Source: Lindgomyces ingoldianus
Lineage: Eukaryota; Ascomycota; Dothideomycetes; Pleosporales; Lindgomycetaceae
NCBI RefSeq assembly: GCF_010093535.1
Contig: NW_022985187.1
Coordinates: 964,037 to 1,028,036 of the forward strand
DNA length: 64,000 nt
Reading direction: 5' to 3'
Shown here: piece by piece, positions 1 to 9,900 of the stretch
Layout of the letters: every line of letters starts with the position of its first letter
Position numbering within the stretch: position 1 is the first letter of the stretch
Program-made: the position numbers and the translations under genes
Notes under the pieces: model-generated
Databases searched by the model: none
Seen by the model: only the letters and a program-made list of their open reading frames with translations
Told to the model about the DNA's origin: nothing

Positions 1-540
1 GCTTCGAAGCGGCTCACATCTTTCCGTTGGCCTACGAAGAGCATTGGAGGAATAACAGCTACGATCGCTGGATTACAATTCCACCAGCCAAGGGAGCGGG
101 CATTAATTCAGTACAGAATGGCTTGTTACTTGATTCTGCCATACACCAGCTCTTTGATAGCTACAGCTTCTCAATCAACCCAGATGTATGAATATCTACT
201 ATTTTAGTAAAGATCTAACAGCTAACATCTTTTAAAGGACAATTACAAGATTGTATTCTTCACAATAGATGCGAGAAACCTTGCTGGGAAGCATCTTGAT
301 CTCGAGTTCTTGAACAACCCCCAACGACCAGTTGATCAGCTTCTGCGATGGCACTTCAGGCAGGCGGTCCTGGCAAACATGAGAGGTGCTGGAGAGCCCC
401 GGTTCGAGCATGATTTTCCGCCTGGCTCTGATATTGTTGGTGACATTCTCAATGGTCCAAAGCCTGCTGAAAGAATGGAGTTTGAGCTGTTCAGTCGCCT
501 GGCGGCTCAGGTTGAAATGCATGACATTTCTTCTACTTAG
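1..540 (+). CDS. HNH endonuclease-domain protein, 3' part (5' end outside window)
   Basis: The reading frame is open from base 3. Predicted exons are 1-185 and 238-540, with a 52-nt intron (186-237) that starts GTATGA and ends AAAG. Exon 1 encodes FEAAHIFPLAYEEHW, then an Asn-Gly-Leu-Leu-Leu...His block (NGLLLDSAIHQLFD). This is the pattern of the fungal HNH_2-type nuclease fold, where the conserved His and Asn bind metal and the scissile phosphate. Exon 2 gives a C-terminal tail without further recognised domains and ends in TAG. Fungal HNH_2 proteins are common accessory genes of unknown substrate. The N-terminal part lies upstream of the window, so integrity cannot be judged. The stop is only about 40 bases before the open frame of the truncated NLR gene, so the two may have been brought together by a deletion. 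The family call is fairly sure, the biological role is unknown. Confidence 0.75.
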
Positions 541-582
541 TAACCGGAAAAAACAACCGTAGAACATCCAATAACACATTGA

Positions 583-3209
583 ATTAATATATCAAGACAA
601 AACCGCAATGCATTCATCACTTGTATCAATAAATTGACCAGCAATGAACTCAGCACAGCCATCAACTCTATGTTCCGTTGGTATCAGCGTGCGACGAAGT
701 GCTATGTATACCTATCAGATGTCCATGTCCCGGAAGAGGTTACTGATGCCCAAGCTTTCCGGATAACTTGGATAGAGGCCTTCCGACGGAGCCGATGGTT
801 CACGCGAGGCTGGACGCTGCAGGAGCTTATAGCGCCGGCTCAGGTTGAGTTCTTCTCTAGGGACGGCAAGAAACTAGGCAGCAAGATATCGCTGGAGAAG
901 GAGGTCTGTGAGGTCACAAAGATACCTATTGCAGCGCTAAGAGGACAGTCTCTTGGCGAGTTTAGCTTTAAGGAGCGAATAAGTTGGGCAGCGAAACGGA
1001 CAACTACAGTTAAAGAAGATAAGGCGTACTGTTTGCTAGGGGTCTTTGGGGTGTTTATGCCTTTAATCTACGGCGAGGGCGAAGAACACGCACTTTCACG
1101 ACTAAAAAAAAAGGCAAATATACGTAATCCTCAATCCTTACAAACAGGCTCGTTCAACGTACCTTTTCGCAGGGACTGCGACTTTGTCGACCGGGGTGAT
1201 ATCCTCGAGCGTGTTGATGAGCGATGCTCGCGCCGAGCGGGCCGCGCCGCGCTTGTGGGTTTCGGCGGCTTCGGGTATGACCGTATCTTCGCTGTATCTG
1301 ATATGTGCTAACATCGCACAGGAAGTCACAGCTAGCCATCGAGTACGCGCATCGCGTGCGACAGCGACAGCCGGACACGTCGGTGTTCTGGGTGCATGCG
1401 AGCAACTCAGCACGACTCGAGCAAGCTTTCAGCGACATCGCAGAACGAGTTGGGCTCCGTTCTCAGCCTAGTGCTGCGGTAGACACTGTCTCAGCTGTTT
1501 GTAGATGGCTATCGAACGAGGCGAACGGACGGTGGTTGATGATTGTAGACAATGTCGACGACGAGATCTTGGTCGAGTCCCAGGAGGATGAACAGAGCAT
1601 ACCACTGGCCTCGCTGTTACCACAAAGCGATCATGGGGCGGTTGTTATCACTTCGCGAAATGCTGATGTTGCCCGAAGCCTCGTGGGTCGTCAGCAGGAT
1701 ATCATCAAGATCGGTGCGATGAGTGACAGCGAGGCTGTTGAGCTTCTACGGAATAAGCTAGGAGACGAGCCGTCGGATGGTGCGACTCAGCTTGTGAACG
1801 CTCTCGACTGCATCCCGCTTGCAATCGTCCAAGCGGCGGCATACATAAATCGACTAGGGCCGCGAATGTCAATCCAAAAGTACCTTGGCCAGCTCAAGGG
1901 GGTCGAGGGACAGGTAGGGCTGCTCCGCAAGGCAGCTCCTGATATGCGACGCGATGGGAATGCACTAAACTCTGTGCTTGCGACATGGCAAATCTCTTTT
2001 GAGCATATACTCCAGCAGAGACCGTCAGCGGCAGACCTTCTCTCCTTTATGAGTTTCTTCCACCCGCAAAGCATTCCTGACTTTATGATTCGTCGTTACA
2101 CAGATAATAAGAATAAGGAGCAGGACAACTTAGTAGAGAGGCAGACAAATAGAGAAAACAATGACTTTGAGGAAGATGTGGCATTTCTTCGTGCCTTCTC
2201 GCTAGTTAATATGAAACAGCGCGAGGACGAGTTTGAGATGCACGGGCTCGTGCAGCTCGCGACAGGGGTATGGCTCAAGTCGGCTAACAAAGATAGCGTA
2301 TGGCAACGGGCCTTTGTACAGGCAATGGCACAAGAGTTTCCTGACGGCGAGTACGCAAACTGGCCGAAATGTCGGACTCTCTTTCCACACGTATTACCTA
2401 TGGTGGAGCAGAAGGAGCTTAGCATTGGAGAGACCGACACGTGGGCTTTCTTGTTGAACAACACTGGCCGGTACGCGTGGCAACAAGGGCTCTTCAGTCA
2501 AGCAGAGGGCATGGTCTCAAAAGCTCTGGGGATTCGAGAGCAGATCTTGGGCAAGGATGAGTCCAACACACTTCTCAGCGCGAGCCTTCTTGGCTCTGTC
2601 TTAATGGATTTGGGCAAGTACTCGGAGGCGGAATCGATGCACAGGCAGACGCTGGCGACGCGTGAGAAGGTGCTTGGTCTTGACCATCCGGACACGCTGA
2701 CGACCATNNNNNNNNNNCTTGGTCTTGACCATCCGGACACGCTGACGACCATGAACAACTTGGCGCTCGTGCTGGACAGCCAAGGCAAGTACTCGGAGGC
2801 GGAATCGATGCACAGGCAGATGCTGGCGACCAGTGAGAAGGTGCTTGGTCTTGACCATCCTTCCACGCTGACGACCATGAACAACTTGGCGGGAGTGCTG
2901 GGGCGCCAAGGCAAGTACTCGGAGGCGGAATCGATGCACAGGCAGACGCTGGCGACGCGTGAGAAGGTGCTTGGTCTTGACCATCCGGACATGCTGACGA
3001 GCGTGTACTGCCTTGCTCATCTTCTTGCAAATCGGCATCGTTACGATGAATCTACTGCGCTTTATGGAAGAGCCTGCGCTGGCTACGATACCACTCTCGG
3101 CAAGGATCATCCAACTACCCGTGCATGTCACCAGCACTATGCGCAGATGCTTATGTCTCAACCACAGGGCCCTCCTGAAGTTGCTCTAGACACTGCACCT
3201 GATAGCTGA
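583..3209 (+). CDS. HET/NB-ARC/TPR NLR-like protein, 5'-truncated, with assembly gap
   Basis: The frame opens at 583; the first in-frame ATG is 670. Exons are about 670-1274 and 1322-3209; the 47-nt intron (1275-1321) cuts the P-loop, and splicing restores GFGGFGKSQLA. Order: C-terminal half of a HET domain (INSMFRWYQRA, WFTRGWTLQELIAP, YCLLGVFGVFMPLIYGEG), NB-ARC (P-loop, Walker B-like WLMIVDNVDD, VVITSRN, CIPLAIVQAAAYI), then 42-residue kinesin-light-chain-type TPRs (LGLDHPDTLTTMNNLA...GKYSEAESMHRQ). Such proteins act as cytosolic allorecognition or immune receptors. The first half of HET (YAxLSHxWG region) is missing: the bases before 583 are AT-rich with stops and hold no HET sequence. 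TPR units are almost identical at DNA level and contain a 10-N gap (2708-2717), so the true repeat number is unknown. It could be a functional NLR using ATG 670, or a pseudogene by 5' loss. Confidence 0.75.
2600..3010 (+). repeat. Near-identical 126-bp tandem TPR-coding repeats with N gap
   Basis: Unit of 126 bp (42 codons) within the NLR gene. The segment GGTCTTGACCATCC recurs in every unit, with only a few substitutions between units (for example GACACG versus TCCACG). Ten Ns at 2708-2717 are flanked on both sides by the same repeat text, the typical sign of a collapsed or unresolved tandem array. Confidence 0.85.
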
Positions 3210-4219
3210 AGCAGACAAAGTGCAAATAGATTAGGACTGCTACGTAGGTTCGCAAAGTTTAGCCTTAAATGTCCTAAGGGAAATACCTCATGATAGAAGC
3301 AATTGTACGATACTATATAGTACGCTTTACCGCTAGGTTTAGTTATGGAAAATGAAGCTGTCTGTTGTCCTTCTAGGCAGGTCGACCAACAAGCGAGGCT
3401 AAGCGCATTTGTGCTGAAAATTTCCTGTCAGCAGTAATAAATAACAGCTAAGCTATTCTAGGCACGTGGGCCGATGCCTCCCTGCAGAGTGACCCTAGCT
3501 GGTCGAATTCGAATCAGCGCAGAGATACAACCACTTCTCAGATGTTATCGCCAGGCTCGGGATTGGGTTATCATACCATGAGCTTCGACTTGACAGGTCG
3601 TTAGCAAGATGCATGTAGTTTCAGCGCATCTATGGCGGTTGAAAGTGAAGCAGTTAGGCGAAGCTCACAGTAAACTATGGTACTGAATGGTAAGCAGAGG
3701 CTATTTTTGAGGAGATTTCTTGAAATGTTGCATTTTAGTAGCTAAAGATGCTATTCCGAGAAAATCTGTCTCCTTAATCTTGAGTTGAGATTGTTGTGTT
3801 GAGATGAAATTATGGCGTTCCGTCACGGCGTGCGTCCCGCCACGCAGGGATAGACGTTATGTAGATAGATTCAGTGCAATTTACCAAATCTGAACCATAC
3901 ATCTCTTCTGTTTTCTTTGTGGCTAGAGAACAAAGAATAAAGGCAACCCCTCTACGAATAGCCCGTGACAATATGGCCTCCCTCTAACTAGCTTTCACCA
4001 ACTGAGTAATTTTCTCATTCCAACGGGTATTGTCACTTATCCTCTCCCCTTATCGCTCTTGCTGGTCTTCATCACCTGATTAGGCTTGAATGAAATTGTA
4101 CTTTCTACCTCAGTCTCTACCTCAATCTCTACCTCAATCATAACCTCAACCTCACCTTCAACTTCAACCCTACCGAGACTCCACTTCTACTTCTCACCAC
4201 AATATTCTGTCTGCCCACG
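3210..4219. other. Intergenic, no supported gene
   Basis: No coding frame of note on either strand. From about 4090 to 4180 there is a pyrimidine-rich degenerate tandem (CTCTACCTCAAT-like units), which may be the promoter or 5' UTR of the following F-box-like pseudogene. Confidence 0.5.
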
Positions 4220-4958
4220 ATGGCATATACACGCTCGTCCGCGACGCGCCCCATGGATTCGCTGACGAAGTCACCCACACCGGCACCTGAGAAGAGGAAT
4301 ATAGTCGGGCTTCCCAAGCAAGAAAGCGGCCTTCTGGACCTGCAGGCCGCTACAGGAGAGCAACTGAAGGTGTAAGGGAAGCATAAGTGTGAAAAGTAGG
4401 TTCACACTAGCATGAATCAGCGCCCGTCGCAACCAGCAATCCCTACTCGTGCGCCTTCCCGCCGAACTCAGGAACAAGATATACGGGTATGCTACCGGCG
4501 GCAACATCCTCACCATCGACCACGCACGCAGCACATCTTTTGTCCCACAAATATTCACAGCCTATAGCTCCGCTGATGTTTGTTCACAGCTCTACACATG
4601 TCGACAAATATCCTCCGAGATTGGACTGCCGCCATAGTGTCTGAACGCATTCCGCTATAACGCCGCGTCCACTCCCACGGCTTGGGTTCGCGCTCTCTGT
4701 CTTTTCTAGCAATCCGCCATCTAGGAAGTCAGATTGGGTGTGGATTTCGGGTGGAGAGGAGGAAAGCGGACGGTGACACGCACTCCGTTTCACCTTCTCA
4801 CGGGAAGGAAGGTCATCAGAGATAAGGGAATGATCGCCAGAGTTAAGGGAACGATACCTAAGCAGACCACATTGGCAGAGAAGGTAAAGATTGAGGGTGC
4901 GGAGGAAGATGTGCGAGCTACGACAGCCAAAATTTGTTTGGGAGGTGGAGTGTATTAG
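4220..4958 (+). pseudogene. F-box/2EXR-like protein pseudogene with three in-frame stops
   Basis: ATG at 4220; exon 1 4220-4369; intron 4370-4436 (GTGTAAG..CCAG); exon 2 from 4437. Splicing gives LLVRLPAELRNKIYGYATGG, the signature of the large fungal F-box-like/2EXR family (LPxELRxxIY), followed by CSQLYTCRQISSEIGL. The frame then meets TAG at 4635 but continues in the same frame with family-like text (CLNAFRYN, AWVRALCLF, EVRLGVDF), crossing two more TAGs at 4707 and 4722, and stays open to TAG 4956-4958. TAG replacing CAG-type codons fits C-to-T mutation. The first 112 or so residues could still be expressed as a short protein, but the family is normally longer. Function of intact members is unknown; they probably act as substrate adaptors or orphan F-box-like proteins. 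Confidence 0.65.
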
Positions 4959-5532
4959 CGGTGTTGGAAAATGTATGGGGATTCTTATCTTAATTCTGAT
5001 CTCAATATTGGAAGCTGCCGGGCTAAGTTTAGATATTCAGAATATACGCTATGAGGGGCTTACGGAGAACCGGGGTTTTCTAAAACACAATGCTACGTTT
5101 GTTGTCTAGTCTCCGGTATATGCTTCCGGGGAAGTGTGGGATGACGAACAATCGACACTGACATTCGGACAGGAGAGTAACAAGAAGGTATAGCACTCAC
5201 TATCTCGATTGCCTTCATAATTGACAAACTCACCACATTCAGATATCGGGAACTCTTGCCAAGGTCATATTTTAGACAACCCGACATTCAAAACCGTCTA
5301 ACAGCCATCTCTTTGTTCTGTGCTCTTTGCCCTTTGCCCTGTGCCCTGTACTCTTTACCACCTGATCTTTGCCTATGCTCTGTGGCTAATGGCTTCGTTG
5401 ATACTGGCGCTACCTGTCCCTCTATGCAGAAGGTTATTGAGGTGCTTTCTCGGATGCAACGTAGCTACCTGCATTCAGAAATGCAGATGATCCTCTAATT
5501 CGACAATCTTTATTCTGCACCTCTGAAGGGTT
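4959..5532. other. Intergenic, no supported gene
   Basis: Only short uncorrelated open frames. A (TG/C)CCCT-like stretch at about 5320-5350 is low complexity. It is the 3' flank of the minus-strand GPALPP gene that ends at 5533. Confidence 0.4.
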
Positions 5533-6501
5533 TCACAGGAAACCACCACCAGAAAACCTGTCCCCAAAGCCCTTCGATTTCCTCAGCATCTCCTGCCTCT
5601 GCTTATGACTAATCTTCATACCCACACCCATATCCTTCTCCCGATCAAAAGCCCGCTTACTCGGATCATCTTCCTTATCCTTCCCCACACCTTTCTCCTT
5701 ATGTTCCTCCATCAAACTCTTGCCCCTCAACCCATCAAGCTTCTCTTTGATCTTTCGCGCTTTCCGTTCTTCTTCCCTCGTTCGCCTAGACTCATGGCCA
5801 TCATTCGACGAGTTGGCGGGCGCAGAAACACCCAGTGCTTCGTTCTGCAAACGCTTGAGCTTCTGCTCCGGGGTCTCAGTCCAGACACCCATATCCCTGC
5901 CGCTTGAACTACCGCCTCGGGGCCCTTTCCCGGTATTGAACTTTCGTGCGCGGAGTTTTGTGGGGTCTATGCGTGCGGCTAGATCATCCTGGGTTGGGGG
6001 CATGGTCATCCATTCATCTCGTTGCACTTTCTTTGCTTGTTCGGCGTACTTGGGATCGGTGTCGAATGCTGACGCCGTAAGCCGATTTTCATCGTCGGGG
6101 TAGGTGGCATGGGATGCGCCGGCTGGAGGAGGCGCGGGACCGAATTCATCGTCACTGCTGTCTGAGTCATCGGATGGAGAGTTAAGAGGGCGTTCAGAGA
6201 GGGGCGCGGGGGGAGCGGTGGGTCCGTAGGTCGTTTTTGGGGTAGTGAGTGGTGCTGGACCAACCTCACTGTCTGAGCTGCTGGATCCGGAGCAAGAGCG
6301 AGTAGATGAAGGGGGTAGTGTAGGGCCGAGGATGCGCGGGGGTGAGGGTTTCGAAGGAGGCGCTGCGGGACCTAAGACTCGGCGACGTTTTTCACTGGAT
6401 ATGGAGCTGGAGGAGCGCTGGGGTGACTCTCTAGAGTCATATTCGCCATCACGCTTGCGTTTCGCAAGATGTGGTGGTAGTGAGGGTCCTATAGAAGACA
6501 T
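5533..6501 (-). CDS. GPALPP motifs-containing / DUF3752 protein
   Basis: Single exon, 322 codons if started at the ATG at 6501 (MSSIGPSLPPHLAKRK). The frame is open further upstream, but the family starts with this first GP.LPP motif. Visible: repeated GP[ASTL]xPP motifs (GPSLPP, GPAAPP, GPTLPP, GPTAPP, GPAPPP) in a disordered Ser/Pro/acidic N-terminal half, then the DUF3752 region (WMTMPPTQDDLAARIDPTK, RKFNTGKG, WTETPEQKLKRLQ) and a Lys/Arg-rich tail (FDREKDMGVGMKISHKQRQE) ending in GFGDRFSGGGFL. The homologous human protein is GPALPP1, probably nuclear; its role is poorly known. It is divergent from VPS8, with about 450 bp of shared upstream DNA. Identification is strong, function weak. Confidence 0.85.
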   Translation of the reverse strand: MSSIGPSLPPHLAKRKRDGEYDSRESPQRSSSSISSEKRRRVLGPAAPPSKPSPPRILGPTLPPSSTRSCSGSSSSDSEVGPAPLTTPKTTYGPTAPPAPLSERPLNSPSDDSDSSDDEFGPAPPPAGASHATYPDDENRLTASAFDTDPKYAEQAKKVQRDEWMTMPPTQDDLAARIDPTKLRARKFNTGKGPRGGSSSGRDMGVWTETPEQKLKRLQNEALGVSAPANSSNDGHESRRTREEERKARKIKEKLDGLRGKSLMEEHKEKGVGKDKEDDPSKRAFDREKDMGVGMKISHKQRQEMLRKSKGFGDRFSGGGFL

Positions 6502-6951
6502 TGTGGTGGTGTTATGGGAAGTTGTTATGCTCGCGTGGAAGAGGTGAGGTAGGAGAGCGTTGATTTGGAGAAGCTCGTGAAAATACTGCCGAGGTTTGGC
6601 CGCGCCGGAGTCTGCGCCATGAAGCTTGATTTCTACTCCACTACTATTCACGTCTGCCATACTCCCCGTGATACCGCTCCAGTCTTTCCTATACCCCTCC
6701 GGACTGTTCCTGGCAAGCTCAAGCAGCTAGAAAGTCCCCCTACCGGCGCCCAGAACCTCCACTCTTGGCAGATCCCCCTAGGCTCCACCATTTGCACCAC
6801 CATCACCTGCGGACCCCCCTACGATCCTCACCAATTGGCCCGAGGGGATAGAGGAATGATTTGAGGGGACTATACTATATTACCTCGGTTCCATTCCGGA
6901 CATCCCTTCTATATGCGCGCGTGAAGCGATGCTTTGCGAGTCACGAGCCTC
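6502..6951. promoter_or_regulatory. Shared divergent promoter region GPALPP / VPS8
   Basis: 450 bp between the two divergent start codons (6501 minus, 6952 plus). No individual factor site is claimed. The GPALPP frame stays open upstream to 6660 without a family-like sequence, so that part is taken as 5' UTR. Confidence 0.4.
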
Positions 6952-9900
6952 ATGAGCTCAGATTCGGGAGAGAGCCATGTCAGCGCTGGCAATGATAATG
7001 GAGAGGACTCGGGCGCTGGCGATACCATTCCAGGCTCTCCTGTAGAGTTAGAGAGCACAGAGGAACACAGTATCTCGACCAGCCATGACATAGACGAGGA
7101 GGAACACCCGGCGCAAGAGCTTCAGAGCGGGGTCAATGGCATGTCTTTCGCAAGACGTGGGATGGCTCGGCAAGACGAAGATGAGGAAGCGTCGGTATCA
7201 GAGCTTCCCATGCGGTCCCTAACGCGGAGACCAGGCAGTCTGGAATCAACATCTACGCCAGATGACACTCCGTCGATTCAGGTAGGCGCATTACGTATAT
7301 TAGAGGAAGGAGGCTGATCTAACTACCCTAGGGGTCTGGAATCTCTTCTCCTGGAAGCAGTGTACCGGCATCATATGGATCTCTACACAGATCCCACAGG
7401 CCCACCTCTTTGCAGCCTTTCGAGCGACGCTTCTCCTCTCGACTTTCTCCTTCCCCACTAGGCTCTCCCCGCGTCACCTCCTCTCCCGCATTCTTGTCGC
7501 CTAAGTCACGGCAGTCCTCAGTGTCCAGTAATTTACTAATATTCCAGCAACAAGACGAATCAGACACTCCGCAAGCGCCATGGGATGTTGTACGATGGAC
7601 CAAGCTGAAAAAGATAACCGGGCAGGTCTTCTCGGAGGTTGGGAAACGAAATTTTGGACGAGCTACATGTCTCAGTGTTGCCGCTTCTCTCGTCGTTGGC
7701 ACTTCCAAGGGCTTTGTTCTGGTTTTTGACTACCAACAAGTGCTGAAGGCTATCATTGGCCCCGGAACGAAGGGTAAGTCAAGAATCTAAACCACAGTTA
7801 CGCTTCTAACTAAGAATACAGCGGTGGAATGTGGTCCAGTGACGGCCTTGGCTATTTCCGCGGATCATTCAACTGTCGCTGGAGGCCATGCGACTGGACA
7901 TATCTTCACATGGGAACTCTCAAGACCGGCGAAACCGTTCCTTCACATACTTCCTCTAGAGCGAGCTCAATTGGACGACCGGCGTACAGATGGCCATGTA
8001 TCAGGCGTTGGGATTCTTCATATCGGATTTCTTGGCACTCGCCATACTGCACTTGTGTCTGCTGATGATGGCGGAATGGCTTTTTCGCATCTTGCAACTA
8101 GAGGCCTTGGGGCTATTGCGCGAACCGTAAAGACTACTCGAATATTAGGGAGATACCCACTGTCAACGAAGTCGATGGAACGCCCGCGGAAACCAAGCTC
8201 AGTACTCGCATTTGCCCCTTTACCTCTTGGAAATGTGGAACAGCCGACGGACGACATGGGCCTCACAGCGCTCTTGACCCCATATCTGTTGGTGATAGTA
8301 TCAACCACCCCCCTTGCCCAGACGCAACACAAAGCGTCGAGACCGAAAGAAATTGCCCCGCATAGCACGCTAAGCGGATGTCTCGCTTGGTTTCCCGCTG
8401 TAAAGCTAAAGAATTCCTCTAGAGACCCTAGTAAAGCTGTTTCGAAGACGAAATTGGTATACTGCTGGTCGAACATTTTGACTATTCTGGACGTCGATTG
8501 CATCACATCACCCCCAACGGAAAAAGAGAAGCCAACCGAACTCAGATTTAGACCTCGGAGTCGTTGGAGAAGCGAAGAAGCCATCGTTGCGGTACAATGG
8601 CTAAGCCGATCGGTTCTTGGTGTTCTCACGATCAGTCAGCGCTTAGTCATCTTGGAAGACAACTCGCTTCGAATGACAGACACCTTCGACCTCTTACATA
8701 AGCACATATATCATTCAGACCTCTTTTCGCAACAACTACGGCCTGTTGTAGAGCAACTTAACGAAGAGGATACTTCGATGCATGGAGTTGTGGCAGATGC
8801 ATTCTACATGAGCTTTCGAGCTTATAAAGGACGGCTGTTTCTTCTTGGCTTTAACGATGTCTCGATTGGCACGTTGTCCAATTGGGCAGATCGATTGCTG
8901 GCACTCATGGAGGACGGCGATTTTATAGCAGCCATTGGACTCGCGACATCGTACTATATCGGAAATGCAGACAAGCTGACGGTTGGGCTACCTGATGATG
9001 ACCAAACAAGGCACGCCCTTGTTCAAGAAAAGTTGCTGGAAATGATATCTGCTTCGTTGAAGTACACGTTCTCACGAGGCGATGGCATTGTCGATGGCGA
9101 GACGAAAGAGAAGCGACTGACGGATCTTGCTACGGTATGCTTTACCGGCTGCATGAGCATGAATGATCTGGATTTCTTGTTCGAAGATGTATACGACGCA
9201 TATGAGGAAGGTTCTGCAGAGAGGTTTTTCTTCGAAACTCTGGAGCCGTACATCTTGGATGAAGAGATCTCCGCTGTTCCGTCTAAGGTGCTTAAGGATC
9301 TGATAACCTTCTATGCGTCGTCTGGCCGCGCTAGTAGGCTTGAAGAGATGCTCTGCCGCTTGAACACAGAGACAATGGACATCAATCAAGTCACGACACT
9401 ATGCCAGCAGTACAATTTGTACGACGCTCTAATCTATGTCTGGACGAGAGCCATTGGCGACTTCATCACACCACTGATTAACATCATGACACTCATCAAA
9501 CTCATCGACTTCGACGAAGGCGAGGACGAGACGCAGAACGTCTACATGGCCTCGACAATGAAGATTTTTCCGTACCTAGCGTATACTTTCACCGGCCGAG
9601 TATACCCTGGGGGCGCCTTTTTAGATGATGCGCAGGCCCATAGTGCTAAGAAAGATATGTACAGGTTCTTGTTCTCGGGGAAGAATCTCGCATGGCCTCC
9701 AGGCTCCGGTGACGTCTTCTTAACGCGGACAGACAGAGGGCCAGAACCGGATTTTCCCTACCTTCACCTCATCCTCGAATTCGACACAGGAAGCTTTATG
9801 AGCATGCTCAATGAGGCATTTGAAGACGGCTTTTTGAATGGGGAACAAGATTTTGTAAATGGCCACAATGTCAACGGGGCGCAACTTGCTTCTGCCCTGA

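Noticed and set aside
8018..8629. 203-codon minus-strand frame within VPS8
   Set aside because: Shadow of the real coding exon; no domain and wrong strand.
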